Under the pieces are notes generated by a model. That model was not told the DNA's origin, did no database searches, and saw nothing but the letters and a program-made list of their open reading frames with translations. This document shows, in pieces, positions 21,971-32,848 of a stretch of DNA of 64,000 nucleotides. How positions within the stretch are numbered: the first letter of the stretch is position 1; each line of letters starts with the position of its first letter. The stretch covers positions 38,068,001 to 38,132,000 of the forward strand of contig OZ017797.1 of assembly GCA_963969395.1 (NCBI GenBank), given 5' to 3'. The stretch is from Pseudoscleropodium purum. Lineage: Eukaryota; Streptophyta; Bryopsida; Hypnales; Brachytheciaceae. A program made the position numbers and the translations under genes.

Positions 21971-24560
21971 GTTAGCTTTGACGTCCATTTGTCTATGATG
22001 AAAATTAATCTTGAAAATGAAGTTACTAATGTCATGTAGTTTTTCCTTCCATGCACAATATTTTATTTTAATTACCTAGACTTGTGTACACTAAGGAGAC
22101 ACAACTGCATAAGTTTAGCTACCTCATTGTCAAGGCATTCCATACCGACAGTTTCTCCTGAATTGATACTTGTGAGCAACAACAATAGTATAATGTTTTC
22201 ACAATTCACACCATTCCCAACCATATTAATTGAATCCAAAGACATACCTTGGTTTTTATATGTTTTTCAAATGAACAGTGCAACAAATCGGGTGCACTCA
22301 TAGAACAACACAAGTAATGTTGGGTGTTTCAATGTACCCAAATCCTAGTTTATAAGCCTACAACCGATCATTACTTTAGATTCCTGACTCTCAAGAATTG
22401 AACTCAACTCAGCTATGGTTCTTCGTCACTACACCAGTTCACAATTTCATCCCACATTGCATGCAAACACTTTGAAAAAAACAGAATTCATTTCTATTGA
22501 GCCCTGTCTGCATTGTTCACGTAATTTACACAAGGTCTAAAATGACCCTTCAAATGTTTTCTATCCTTCCCAAAGGAAATTGTGGAATTAGAGATTTAAA
22601 AAGGAAAATTGTGGTCTGGAAAATACACTTTCACAAAATGAAATTCTAAAATTGTAAATAATTTTTGATAAATTAATAAGTTGGAATCGAACTTAATAAT
22701 GGCAATTGACTTTTCAAGCACACAAATTTTCTTCAAGAGTTTTTAGCAAGTAGAATGATTTTCAATTTTTTTCATAATTTTTTGGATTAAGAATTACACT
22801 AAATTCAAAATTTTACAAAGTTAAATATTATTATATAAAAATTTAACCCTGAATTATTTTATTATATAATTCACTTAAAAAATATACTAGAGCTTTTGAA
22901 AAAATCATTTATGAAAATTTTATGCTATTTTAAATTCTCTAGTTTTTTTTTGAGATTTTTTTAATTGAATTCTAAAAAACATAAAAATGCAAAGTTGTAT
23001 TATAGTGAGTGGTGGTTAGTTACTTCATTAAATTTTTAAATTTTTAAAAATTAAGGAAAAAAATCTCATTGAGCTTACTAAAAAAATTTATAAAAATTTA
23101 GCTTTCACCAAAAAAAATTTTGTCAATAATAAGTTTGATTATGAATTATTACAAAATTTAAACAATCATTTTATATAAAAGTTTTACTTCAATTAATGAG
23201 AAATCAAGAACTATTTTGAAATTTTATTTATCAATTTTTAAAATAAAAAATATTAATTTTCAATTGCCTAAAATTTGAAAACATTTTATTTTGGGGGGAT
23301 ATTCTCCTTATTATTTTTTTTATTCCCCTGAAGGTCTATTTTTTGTGTGTAAAATTGGTATTATCTAAAAATCTATATGTTAATATTTTTTTCAATTAAA
23401 TTCATGTATATAAAAGAAAGTATTCTTTTTTTAGGTACAACTTGAATTAAAAGTTTCTAAACATCAATTTAAAAATTTCCAAAGTATGACCATGTCCAAA
23501 GAATTGTCAAGCAACTTATCTCCCTAAGTTAAAACAATAACAACCGTCATATGAGTTAAAAAAAAACCTAAGACCACCTTTCGCTATCATGCAATGTGAA
23601 TTAAGAAAACAGAATGTCGTTAAAGTTGACCCAGTTGTATATTTGGAAAAAAAATTGATAATTCCTTTTGAAAAGTCAACAATGGTGTGCTTTGGTTGTA
23701 TAACATATGTCTATGGTAGTGACAATAGGACTTTGTTTATTTTTCTTCATACAAACATGTAATTTGTAGTATATAAATCTGACGTTCAAATTAATTAATT
23801 TCATTGATTTATGAATTATTCATAATGATTAACTTTAGAAAATGTAATTGGTTGTAGAAAAATAAATGAATCTTATTTTATTCAAGGATTTAATTAAATT
23901 TTTGTATAATTCATTTGAGAGAATGAATTCAATTTAATTAAATTTAGAGAATGAATTCAAAATAATTTATTTAAAACAATTATTTAAAACAATTCATTTC
24001 AAACAGTGAATTCAAATTATTCATTTTAAAGAACAAATTTAAATTAATTAATTTGAGAGAATTTTAGGAACAAGTAGGAGACAAATATAGAAGAGGCATG
24101 AGATTGAAGGAAAAAATGTTGAAGACGTTATAGTTCAGGATTGAATGTTAAAGTTTTACACAAAATGAAAAAATGAGGGATTGAATTTCTTAATATCATC
24201 TAGAATTTGTTGCTCAAAGAAAACAATTGAAGAAGAAGGAAGTGAATTTCAAATTCAAATCTGGTGACCGAGCTTGTGGACACTTCTAGTTTTTCTACGA
24301 GTGTTTTGATGGTCCCCCATCAAGCCACACTCCCCTTCCCAGCACTTAGCTATTCAAGGTACATAAGTATTCCAGATGCCATATGTCCATTTTTATATCA
24401 TAGACCACCTAAATCACCTCTTTCCTATTATTAAGGTGTAAAAATCATGTCTTCTTTACTGTAATCAAATTTGTTTTGGGTTTAGAATTCTGAAGTGATT
24501 AAAACATTCCCTATATAATTAAAACTTAAGTGAAACTTTTGAAATTCAAAATAAACAAAA
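21971..24560. other. very AT-rich spacer
   Basis: No gene, RNA or clear repeat is supported. 22540-23900 is exceptionally AT-rich with poly-A and poly-T runs. 23880-24070 has short irregular reiterations of AATTCAAATTAATT-like motifs. Confidence 0.6.
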
Positions 24561-24899
24561 AAGCATTAATTTTTCTATTGATTTGGATGTTGTGCTATTG
24601 GAATTAACACAAAACTTACATGGAAAAATAGACATTGACAAAAATATGACAAAACAATTGACAGAGAATATGACAGAAGTACAAATTGACAGTGTTATGG
24701 GCAGAATTGATAGCCCTTGTCATTTTAGACAAACTTATGTCAAGTATTTGTCAATTTGGATACCATTCTCTTGTAGTGAAATGAGACCTCCACTCGTTAC
24801 TTGCAATCCATAGACAAGTTGTTTCCAAAATTGTAGTGTTAAGCCAGTCATTTGGAATGATTGTTTGTTGTGAGTGCAGATAATAGTGGATTTGAATCT

Positions 24900-25910
24900 G
24901 ATGTAGTGCTTTGATGTTGTACAATTGAAGACACTAGCGAGCATCCGGAACTGGCACATTGTGAAACTTTTGTGTAGTTGTACCAAAGGTGACAGCAACC
25001 TATTAGTGTATGAGTACATGCCTAATGGCAGCTTGGGAGATCTTTTGCACATGTCCAAGACAATTATACTTTCATGGAAAATTTGCTCCAAGATTGCCAT
25101 GGGAGCAACGTTGGTTTGTCCAAGAAACCCATCAAAGTCTATGAATTTTAGTGGTCGTATTTATATTTGACATGAATGCTTTTGAATCTAGGTGGTGAGT
25201 GATTTTGTGATTTGGCATTTATTGTGTTGATAAAGACTAGAATATTTTCACCACGACTGCTCACCACAAATCCTACATTGAGACATCAAGTCTAACAACA
25301 TTCTAGTGGACTTTGAGTATGAAGTGTACTTGACTGATTTTGGGGTTGTGAGGATGATAGATCCGGAGGCATTGCACAACTTGTCTTTAGTTGCTAGCTT
25401 GTTGGGCTATATTCCTCCAGGTAAAGATTAATTGAATGAGTGATTGAATCATCCATTCATGACTTTGATTGCAACTAATGCATAGATAATGCTTGGAAGC
25501 TTGGAAGTTGATCATGCCTTTATTTAGTGATGAACTTGTTCAATTTCACCATCAATTTCATGGTACGATGGTGGTGTGATTTCTATAGGAAAACTTGTGC
25601 AAAGTACTCATTTGGAATGTGAATGACAAAGAAAATTGGTATCTACAACTTATGTTAGAGTTGATGACTAGAAATAAAAATCAAACTCTTCAATAGGCTT
25701 GAGCTTGGTGGAATGGGTTCATAACAAAGTGCTAACACCAAACAAATTGTGTGAGGTTTTAGATCCTAATTGTGGAACAAGTTTACAAAGTGAAATAAAT
25801 CAGGTCTTAAGAATTGTAATGTCGTGCAATAGTTCCATGCCTACAAGTTGTCCATCAATAAGTGAGGTGATGAAAATGCTAAGAAATGTTGCTCTAAGTT
25901 TGGCATGAAA
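24900..25910 (+). pseudogene. relic of an LRR receptor-like kinase (class XI/HAESA-like)
   Basis: Disjoint frames spell a kinase domain in order. 24925-25100 reads KTLASIRNWHIVKLLCSCTK then LLVYEYMPNGSLGDLL. 25258-25420 reads a stop-interrupted DIKSNNILVDFEYEV, then TDFGVVRMIDPEALHNLSLV. 25640-25680 reads LMLELMTRNK. 25699-25908 reads SLVEWVHNKVLTPNKLCEVL and a C-terminal lobe ending near MKMLRNVALSLA. Stops, frameshifts and missing segments separate them, including loss of the HRD motif and most of the activation segment. Intact plant LRR-RLKs have LRR, membrane and kinase parts; no LRR or membrane segment can be read upstream. The product would be non-functional. Confidence 0.85.
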
Positions 25911-26290
25911 GCTGACACCGGCATGGATGGATGACTGGAGGAAGTGAGCAATCTGCTCCATTCATGAAATTTGACATAGTTGCTTAAAGTTGACAATAGA
26001 AGGAGTGGTGTTTTTTTTACATGAATTTTGTCCACCTTGCTACAATGAAAACACTTAGGCTATTTTTTGTTCACGACATTAACTCCTAAATGCCCAAGTT
26101 GCATTTTTTTGGCAACATAGAAATTTTGGGCAACTCACTACTAATGGAGTTTTTGTTTTTTTCTTTGAAAATTTAACACAACATGTGCCCAAGGAGTAGC
26201 TTTAAGGTCCAACAATTTTCATAGCTTTTGACTACATAGTCAAAAAGTTATTGTATGATGTGTACTTTTCATTACTCGACGAGTAGCCCG
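25911..26290. other. short spacer after the kinase relic
   Basis: AT-rich sequence with no supported gene. The last part may contain a weak 5' extension of dispersed-repeat copy 3. Confidence 0.4.
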
Positions 26291-27030
26291 AGCAGCAAAA
26301 AAAACTCTTTAAAAATCATTTCTTTAAAAAATTAAAATTTGAAATTAATTCTATAGATTTGTACATACTTGGAAAGCTTTAAATCATTTAATTTTGATTA
26401 ATGAGCCAAAACTTATGAGGAGTTTTAGTTTGTGGAAGTTTGTGGGTCATTATTGAATCTCTACTTTAAGACAAAATTAGAAGTCCTTTATTTAACTAAA
26501 TTCTCAATATTTTTGGAAAAAAATAAAAACATTGGGTGCAGATTTTTTATTACAACATTACAACCATTGGGATTGGAATTTTTCAATTCTAGAAATAAAT
26601 TGTTATCAATTTAGTATTTTGAATCATTCTCCACTCTTTTCTACTTACTATTTTTTTTCTATATGTTGTACAATTCCAAATGATCTGAAATTTTCAAGTA
26701 TGTAGCCAACTTCACTTGAAAGATGAATCCAAAGAGTTGCAACCATTTTGGACATTTTTCTTATACAAATGTGACCTTGTGAAGTGTAGTTGCCCATATT
26801 TTTGTAAGGCCAAAAAAAAGAAATTTGTCACTTCATATGCTAATATCTTGTCATCTATACAATGGAAATTTTTAAATTTTTCCACATGTTCTCAAACAAG
26901 CTTACTACAAGATCTAATGGTTATGTATCCAAAAATGTTTTTTTTCACAATTTGGGTACATGTACTAGAAATGGTAGTTTGGAAGCAGTTTGGGTGAAAA
27001 CATAGAGTCAAAACCATTTAAGAGTTAAAG
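26290..27030 (+). repeat. dispersed AT-rich repeat, copy 3
   Basis: Same block order as copies 1 and 2: TTGAAATTNNTTCTATAGATTT-like, AAAGCTTTNAATCATTNNATTT-like, GAGGAGTTTTAGTTTGTGG, then TCCAAAGAGTTGCAACCATT, and the final ACCATTTAAGAGTTAAAGT. The 5' third found in copies 1 and 2 is missing or unrecognisable. Confidence 0.65.
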
Positions 27031-28405
27031 TATTTTTATTAATGGAGTAGCTAGATTTTTTCCAGGTTCCATATAGACATCACCAAATCTATACCACCCC
27101 AATATCACATAATATTGAAGAAATAACTGGCTACTTCTCCAAAATGAATAAGAGTCATTTATAAACCTAGTTTTGCTTGTATTCTAAGTCCTAAGGGTAA
27201 TTCATTAGATGAAATTTGAGGCCTCCAATAGCCCTTTTGAGCCTGTTCTAGTCGTTGTTCCCCCGCAACGAAGGAGACAACTAGTTTTCCTACAAAAAAA
27301 ATTTTAAAAAAATTCTTAGAATACAAAAAAAATTGAAATTTAAAAAAAAAATTGGGGGGGGCAATGATGTGGCACTCTCTTGGCCACGTCATACAACACC
27401 GTTGGCCGTGTTCACTGCATTCTTAGGGCCAAATTACTTGTAGTCTCTTGGAAGCTTCAAATTTCATCTAATGGTTTTGATGCATTGCCTTGATTCCGAT
27501 GAGTGAGACCAATGCACCCAAAGAGCAAAGGCAATTCAATCTTGTTGAGCTTCATTATGGAATGAATCCTCAATGCTTGTGTAACTTGCCATCACACCAA
27601 CAACTAATTAAAGGAAGAGTATCCTAAAGTGGTGAATGCTTACTAAAATTTCTTTATTGTTTGGTGGTCATAAAAATGAAGACAAGAGTGCAAGACCTAC
27701 TTGTACTATTCCATGGATCATGAGACCTAAGCTAATTCACTATAAAGCCTACACACAAATTCTTCTTAAGACTACATGATTACAATAATCCGAGGCAAGA
27801 AAGTAAGTCATTGTTTGGATAGAAAGGATAAGTATTAGATAACCAATAAGCTGCGTTAGTAGCAAATCGGTTATCAGACGTAACTGGTTGTACATTTTTC
27901 AATGACAACCTTTGATCTTCTTCATCCAAGGGTGTAGGAAGCAAGTTGAAAGGAAAGAAGGTGATGAGTTGCAACTTATAATGGCAATGGTGATGGATTG
28001 CCAATAAAACAATGCCACATTAGCATTTAAAAAACAACAACCGGTTATAGCTTCATAGCCACTCTAGATAGAGCCTAATGATTCATCAAACTTGTTTTAA
28101 ACATACTCATAATCAACAACTCAAGCAGTAGAAGTAGAAGAATGACATATTGATTTTCACCATGTGGCAATATACATAACAATCATTCTCAATCATGAAG
28201 TGACAAAATGAGCTATAAGTGTTTTTTCAACACGTTAATATATATGATGAATTGGATAATGGATCATTTTCAAATCATGAATCCTTAGCTTTTGGGATCA
28301 ATATGTATGGTTGTGCAACTATTGGAAAAGGTTGCAACACCTAAAATCCTTTGGTTAAACATTTGAGCATGTTTTCCATTATTAAATTGTTTAAATTAAT
28401 TATGT
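27031..28405. other. AT-rich spacer
   Basis: No gene is supported. A 10-bp hairpin with one mismatch (27364-27373 pairing with 27383-27392) is the only local structure seen. 28355-28405 resembles part of bHLH intron 2 near 9965. Confidence 0.45.
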
Positions 28406-28409
28406 TGGA

Positions 28410-28685
28410 TCATATTAGGGGTCAATAGGAGATTTGAAATTTGATGACAAACATAGATCTTGGAGGGTCGTGCACATTTGTAGGCTACGTTGTAGTGAAG
28501 TTGTTGGTCACCTTGTAATTGAAGTTCTATTATTTATTGATTTCAAAATCAAGACCCCACCATGCATTCGGGACTCTGCAATAGTTGTACTATACTATAC
28601 ATATTTACCTTTACTTTATAGAGATCAATGAAAGTATGAAGAGAATCTTATAGAATTGCAACTTAAAACACAAAAGAAAACTACT
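28410..28685 (+). pseudogene. decayed copy of the bHLH gene's last exon and 3' flank
   Basis: This stretch aligns with 11965-12215 of the intact bHLH gene. Shared landmarks are TTGGAGGGTCGTGCACATTT vs TTGGAGGGGTCATCCACATT, GTAGGCTACGTTGTAGTGAA vs GCAGGCTACATCGCAGTGAA, the GGTCACCTTGTAATT end, and downstream TGAAAGT...AGAATT and ATTGCAACT...AACACAAAAGA. The relic has lost about 14 bases within the final codons, which shifts the frame. Similarity continues past the stop codon, so it came from genomic DNA, not a spliced transcript. No upstream exon of this copy is recognisable. Confidence 0.75.
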
Positions 28686-30064
28686 GATGTCTACTTTGGT
28701 TGATCTTGATTTTTCAGTGATCTTCTTAGTATTGAAGGTTAACTATTGAAAACTTTTATTTTTCATTAAAAAATGTAAATATTTGATTTTTGAGAGGTCC
28801 TCAAAGCCATATGCATACCATGTAAAGTTTACCAATTTCATTTAATTTGAGATCTAAAAAATTCTATCCATCCATTTGCTTTGAAAATGGTCCCAATGGA
28901 ATGAATAAAGTATATTCATGATTTTTATTGTTGAAAATTTAAAGATGCAAGTGTTGATTTGGAGTTATTTGCAATTTTCACTTACAAAAAAAAATTGTAT
29001 TTCAACAATTGCAAAGTGGATTGTTTCTTGAGTTTAGAGCTCTTCATTTGAACTTAAGGTTTTTGGATGTGCATTTTAGTGTGCTTACACAATTTCTAGT
29101 TGTTCATGTCACCTCCACTTCCAAAAAAACTCTTATTTGCAAATTTCTCAAGCATTGTCATGAGAGATAACATATTAAAAATAAGACACACACATTTTCT
29201 TATTATAATCTCACCACTCATGCAATTTCACACTAAAAAGTAGTAAGCACACTAATAAGCAAGTTCATTAAACATTTGTATAGTTACATTTTGAAAAAAA
29301 CAAAACAATTTACTTCATTGGAGATAACTCTAAGCCCATCCTCTTCTTTCATAGTAAAAACACACTAAGAAAGGCTTAGACACTTAGGGATAAATCTTAA
29401 ACTATTTAATTGCTTTTCATTTGAAAATAAAATTACTCTTAAAAATGTAATTTCTCCTTGCTCATATGAAAGTCAAAACATCATATAACTCCACAAAAAC
29501 AATTCCAACTACAATAAACTCAATAATAATTAAATTATTTTCCAATTCCAACATAACATGGAAGTCCACTCTTATTAGATATTTTCATTCATTTGATGAG
29601 AGAACCGAAGATATCAAACGAAGCCAGGCGATGTAAACGAGGTCATACTTACAAAAAGATTCAAATTCCATTGGCTGACAAAACCCCTGTACAATTGTCG
29701 TCTTCTCCAAGTGGCTATGGCGATGACAGATGGAGCCGCTATCCACTGGTGCTCGCTAATTCTCCCAGAAAATCTGGTCCGTCTGCGGCGTGCTCGACTC
29801 CCTCACGATGAGTACAATGACTCGTGGCTGCCAACCAAGTGGCGCCACTTTCCATCGCAGATTTTTCGACATGCTTTGGGCGTGCAACGGCGGAGCACAA
29901 CGTGAGCTGAGAATTTACGACGAAGCCTGCGGAGAACGGGCCGGGATTGCGGAATTCAGGACCAGAACGAAGAAGAAACGAGAATTGCGTGCTTTCACCA
30001 AGCTTACGAAGCCGAAAGACCGTGTCCGCTTCGAATGGTTAAATTTGGGCTGCCCCTGTGGAAT
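28686..30064. other. spacer and outer 5' flank of the intact TMEM65 gene
   Basis: 28686-29590 is AT-rich with nothing recognisable. 29590-30064 is much richer in GC and holds overlapping short frames (29593-29811, 29790-30116) in several phases. These look like promoter or leader composition rather than protein. Confidence 0.45.
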
Positions 30065-31885
30065 GTCTTCACCGCGTGCGCAACTTCATAGAGATAGACG
30101 AATTGCGCCGGTTTGAATTGGCGAGTGGTGATCAAGGACGCTTTGATGAGCTTCGTTAGCAGGCCACGAACTGTCTGGTTAGGGTAAAGATTGTATCTGA
30201 TACGGAGTATATGTTCGTGGAAACCCTAATTTTGCCGAAATTTTCCAATGGAAGCTTGCTTCACATATGCTAGAAGTTTAATGTCCTGTCGACGCATTCA
30301 ATTCTCGTTGGCGCAAGTTGGATATCCCGCACCCGGCGCTGCGAGAATTGCACTCTATGAAATTCAAGTCCTTCTGCGGCAGGAAACGATGCAAGAAGTT
30401 CGATAAATTTCAGGCAGGGCAAGGATCTGCGATTGAAATTATTTTGAAATAGTGGCTATTGCAAGTAGATCAGGTAGGGAAGCCTGGTGCGTTCCAAGGG
30501 TTTCTGAAGGTAGCAAGCTTCGGCCATGGCGTCGAGCTCCAGCATCTTACTTTGGCCATTCGGAAGGTTGTCGCCATCTGGTAGTTTCAGCGTGCAGAAA
30601 TGTGTTCACGGGTGTGGGGCTCCAAGGCTGAGCATCGTGTGCCATAGTCGGGGGAAGGGAGGAGCTGAACATGAAAGGGCGAAACTGAACATGGTCACCC
30701 GGCGAATGCGATTGTTGTTGGAAAGTGAGAGTTTGTTGGCAAATGAAGCAGCCTTTTCTTTAGTTACCTCTATGAGCACTGAAGGTCGGACTGCACTTAT
30801 TTCTGCACTGTTTCCTGGTAAGCTGTCCATCTCAAAACTCACTGAATTTTCTTTATCAGATTATCAAATTGAAGAACATTTTAGGTCAAATTACTGAGTG
30901 GATGTATGTAGTACTTGCTACTTTTGCCGCTTGGTTTCTCCTCACTCGTTGAAATCGATTTTCTGTCGATTTCAAAATGCTCGAAGCCGGCTACGCAGAA
31001 CTTTGACCCTCAAGTGTTTTTGTGTAGCTACACAGCAAACAGTGGATTACTTCGAGCAGGCGGATGCCAATTCAGACGGGATGGTGGACGCGGCCGAGTT
31101 TGCTTCTTTTGTTGAAGCTCAAGCTTATTTCTATGAAGATTTAAACAAGCCATTGACAACTAAACAACTCTGGCATGTGGGGTCCCGTGCTGCCATTGGT
31201 AAGCTGGTCTGATCATTTGAGTTCGTAAGATGGGTAGACCGAAAACGAACGTTATGCATATACTCAACACTATGACCACTTTCATATTGTTTGTTTTTAC
31301 ATGTCATAATTTCAAGTCCAAGTTGAGGCAACCGTGTGACTTTCTCGTTTGGCATTATGTTCAATAACTCTCTTGAGCTTCTTGACTCTGGAAGGTTATC
31401 TCGGCCTTCATCTCATACTGTATGCTGCAGTGATTTCTTTTTCTTCTTAACGAAACAAGTATTGAACATTCGTGAAACATCATCCTCTGCATAAAACTTT
31501 TGGCTGTCTCAGCGGTTCACTCCTGGGGTGTATACTCATACATCCAACTTTCTAGGAATTTCTACTGTATTGGAAGGCATTGTTTCAATTACAATATTCT
31601 AGGAGTGGTTCCTTGAAGCAGCGTTGTAATGAAGATTTATTTTTGTATCTGCTATTTATCTGGTTATTACTGAAGAGATTGAATTCCATACTTTGGATGT
31701 TGAATTGCAGGAATGGTCGGCTTCGGATTCACAGGTATTCTACTTTTTGAATCTTGTCAAAATGAGTTTTCTCTCGATTTTTATTTTCTTTCCAAAATCT
31801 GAGCATTCCATTTGAGAATTGATTTATCTGAACGTGCTTCGGCATACTTTAAATATCGTTCTTCATGTGACTTTGAGCAGACAAT
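30065..31885 (+). repeat. segmental duplication, parental-looking copy (matches 18732-20530)
   Basis: This is the partner of 18732-20530. It continues uninterrupted into exons 4-6 of the intact gene, which suggests that this locus is the source. It includes the promoter, exons 1-3 and the first five bases of exon 4. Confidence 0.95.
30221..30229 (+). promoter_or_regulatory. telo-box upstream of the TMEM65 gene
   Basis: An exact AAACCCTAA lies about 300 bp before the start codon of the intact gene. Such boxes are common in promoters of plant housekeeping genes. Confidence 0.5.
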
Positions 31886-32848
31886 GCGATCATGATTCTT
31901 GCTGGAGATGTGATTCAAAACACCATTGGACTAACACTTGGCCTTTCTACACTCATGGTATAATGTTTCTCTTAATCCAAGTTGATTTTGACTTTAACAT
32001 TTTTATCAGAAATTTGAGTTTGTGTAAAAAGTGGCAGCAATTTTCTCGACCCTCGTGGTTCTTGAAGGTTATGTTATTCATGAAGGATTTAATGCATCAT
32101 GAAGAAGCTCAAATTTTGAACGACATGCATTTAGTGTCTGAGGGTCATGCTTGTCCAATTGCAACTGGACTAATTCTGTGTTGGCATGGGGATAGTCTGC
32201 AGGCCTCGGAAATGCAATTGCAGACTTGTTAGGAACAGCATTTCGGGGTTACATAGAACGCATAAGTGGAAAATTTATGCCAGAAGTGAAAATTACTACT
32301 CGCCAGCTTGAATCCAGGGAGGCATGGTGGGCTGAAACTGTGGGCGCATCTGCAGGTCCTTCCTCCTCGTTTTGCTCTTTGTTTGAATGTAAATCTTTTC
32401 ACAAGCATACGGAAGGACTTTGATTTTCATCATTTGATTTAAATTGTATAGTACATTTGCTGATTGTTTTTCTTTGCGTGCAGGTGTCACTTTGGGTTGC
32501 TTACTGGGATTAGCTCCATTACTATTTCTCCACCAGAAATCAGATACTGCAGCAACTGCCACTTCTGTGATTGCTTCTGCAGGAAAGGGTGTGAGCGGCA
32601 TTCCTTCACAATCTCAGGAGACGGTTGTACTTTGTTCACAATCAAGTGGTGTTGGAGGCAATGAAGGGACTGCTTTTGCTACCATGTCTACAATTGCAGC
32701 TCCTGGTAAACATCACGGCCATGGTCCGGCACACACTATTGGAGGTTCGGTGTTCATATTGATGGTGACAATTGCGATGGCTGTGAAGCGATTTCAAGAA
32801 TTTCTGAAGACTCGGAGCAACAGAACTGCACTCCCAAGACCTACGTGA
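30526..32848 (+). CDS. TMEM65-family membrane protein with EF-hand, organelle-targeted
   Basis: Six exons: 30526-30817, 31028-31198, 31711-31734, 31881-31957, 32196-32355, 32484-32848 (362 aa). All are GT-AG and keep frame. The N-terminus is rich in Ser and Arg and low in acidic residues, like a chloroplast or mitochondrial transit peptide. Residues about 110-121 form a canonical EF-hand loop (DANSDGMVDAAE), so Ca2+ binding is likely. The TMEM65 domain follows: VGSRAAIGMVGFGFTDNAIM, GLTLGLSTLMSAGLGNAIAD, and a third hydrophobic segment ASAGVTLGCLLGLAPLLFL. Animal TMEM65 is a mitochondrial inner-membrane protein linked to Na+/Ca2+ exchange, so an organelle ion-handling role gated by Ca2+ is an inference. 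The C-terminal tail has His- and Gly-rich segments and a hydrophobic stretch (GGSVFILMVTIAMAVK) that could be a fourth helix. Exons 1-3 are duplicated at 19193. Confidence 0.88.

Noticed and set aside
24583..24813. 76-codon frame before the receptor-kinase relic, considered as decayed LRRs
   Set aside because: Spacing of Leu and Asn does not fit plant LRR repeats, so I could not assign it.
27364..27392. Imperfect hairpin as a possible transposon end or terminator
   Set aside because: It is a single short stem with a mismatch, has no partner end, and lies away from any gene.
29790..30116. 108-codon frame before the intact TMEM65 gene
   Set aside because: It crosses the left edge of the duplicated segment, is not continued in the other copy, and overlaps other frames in the same GC-rich flank.
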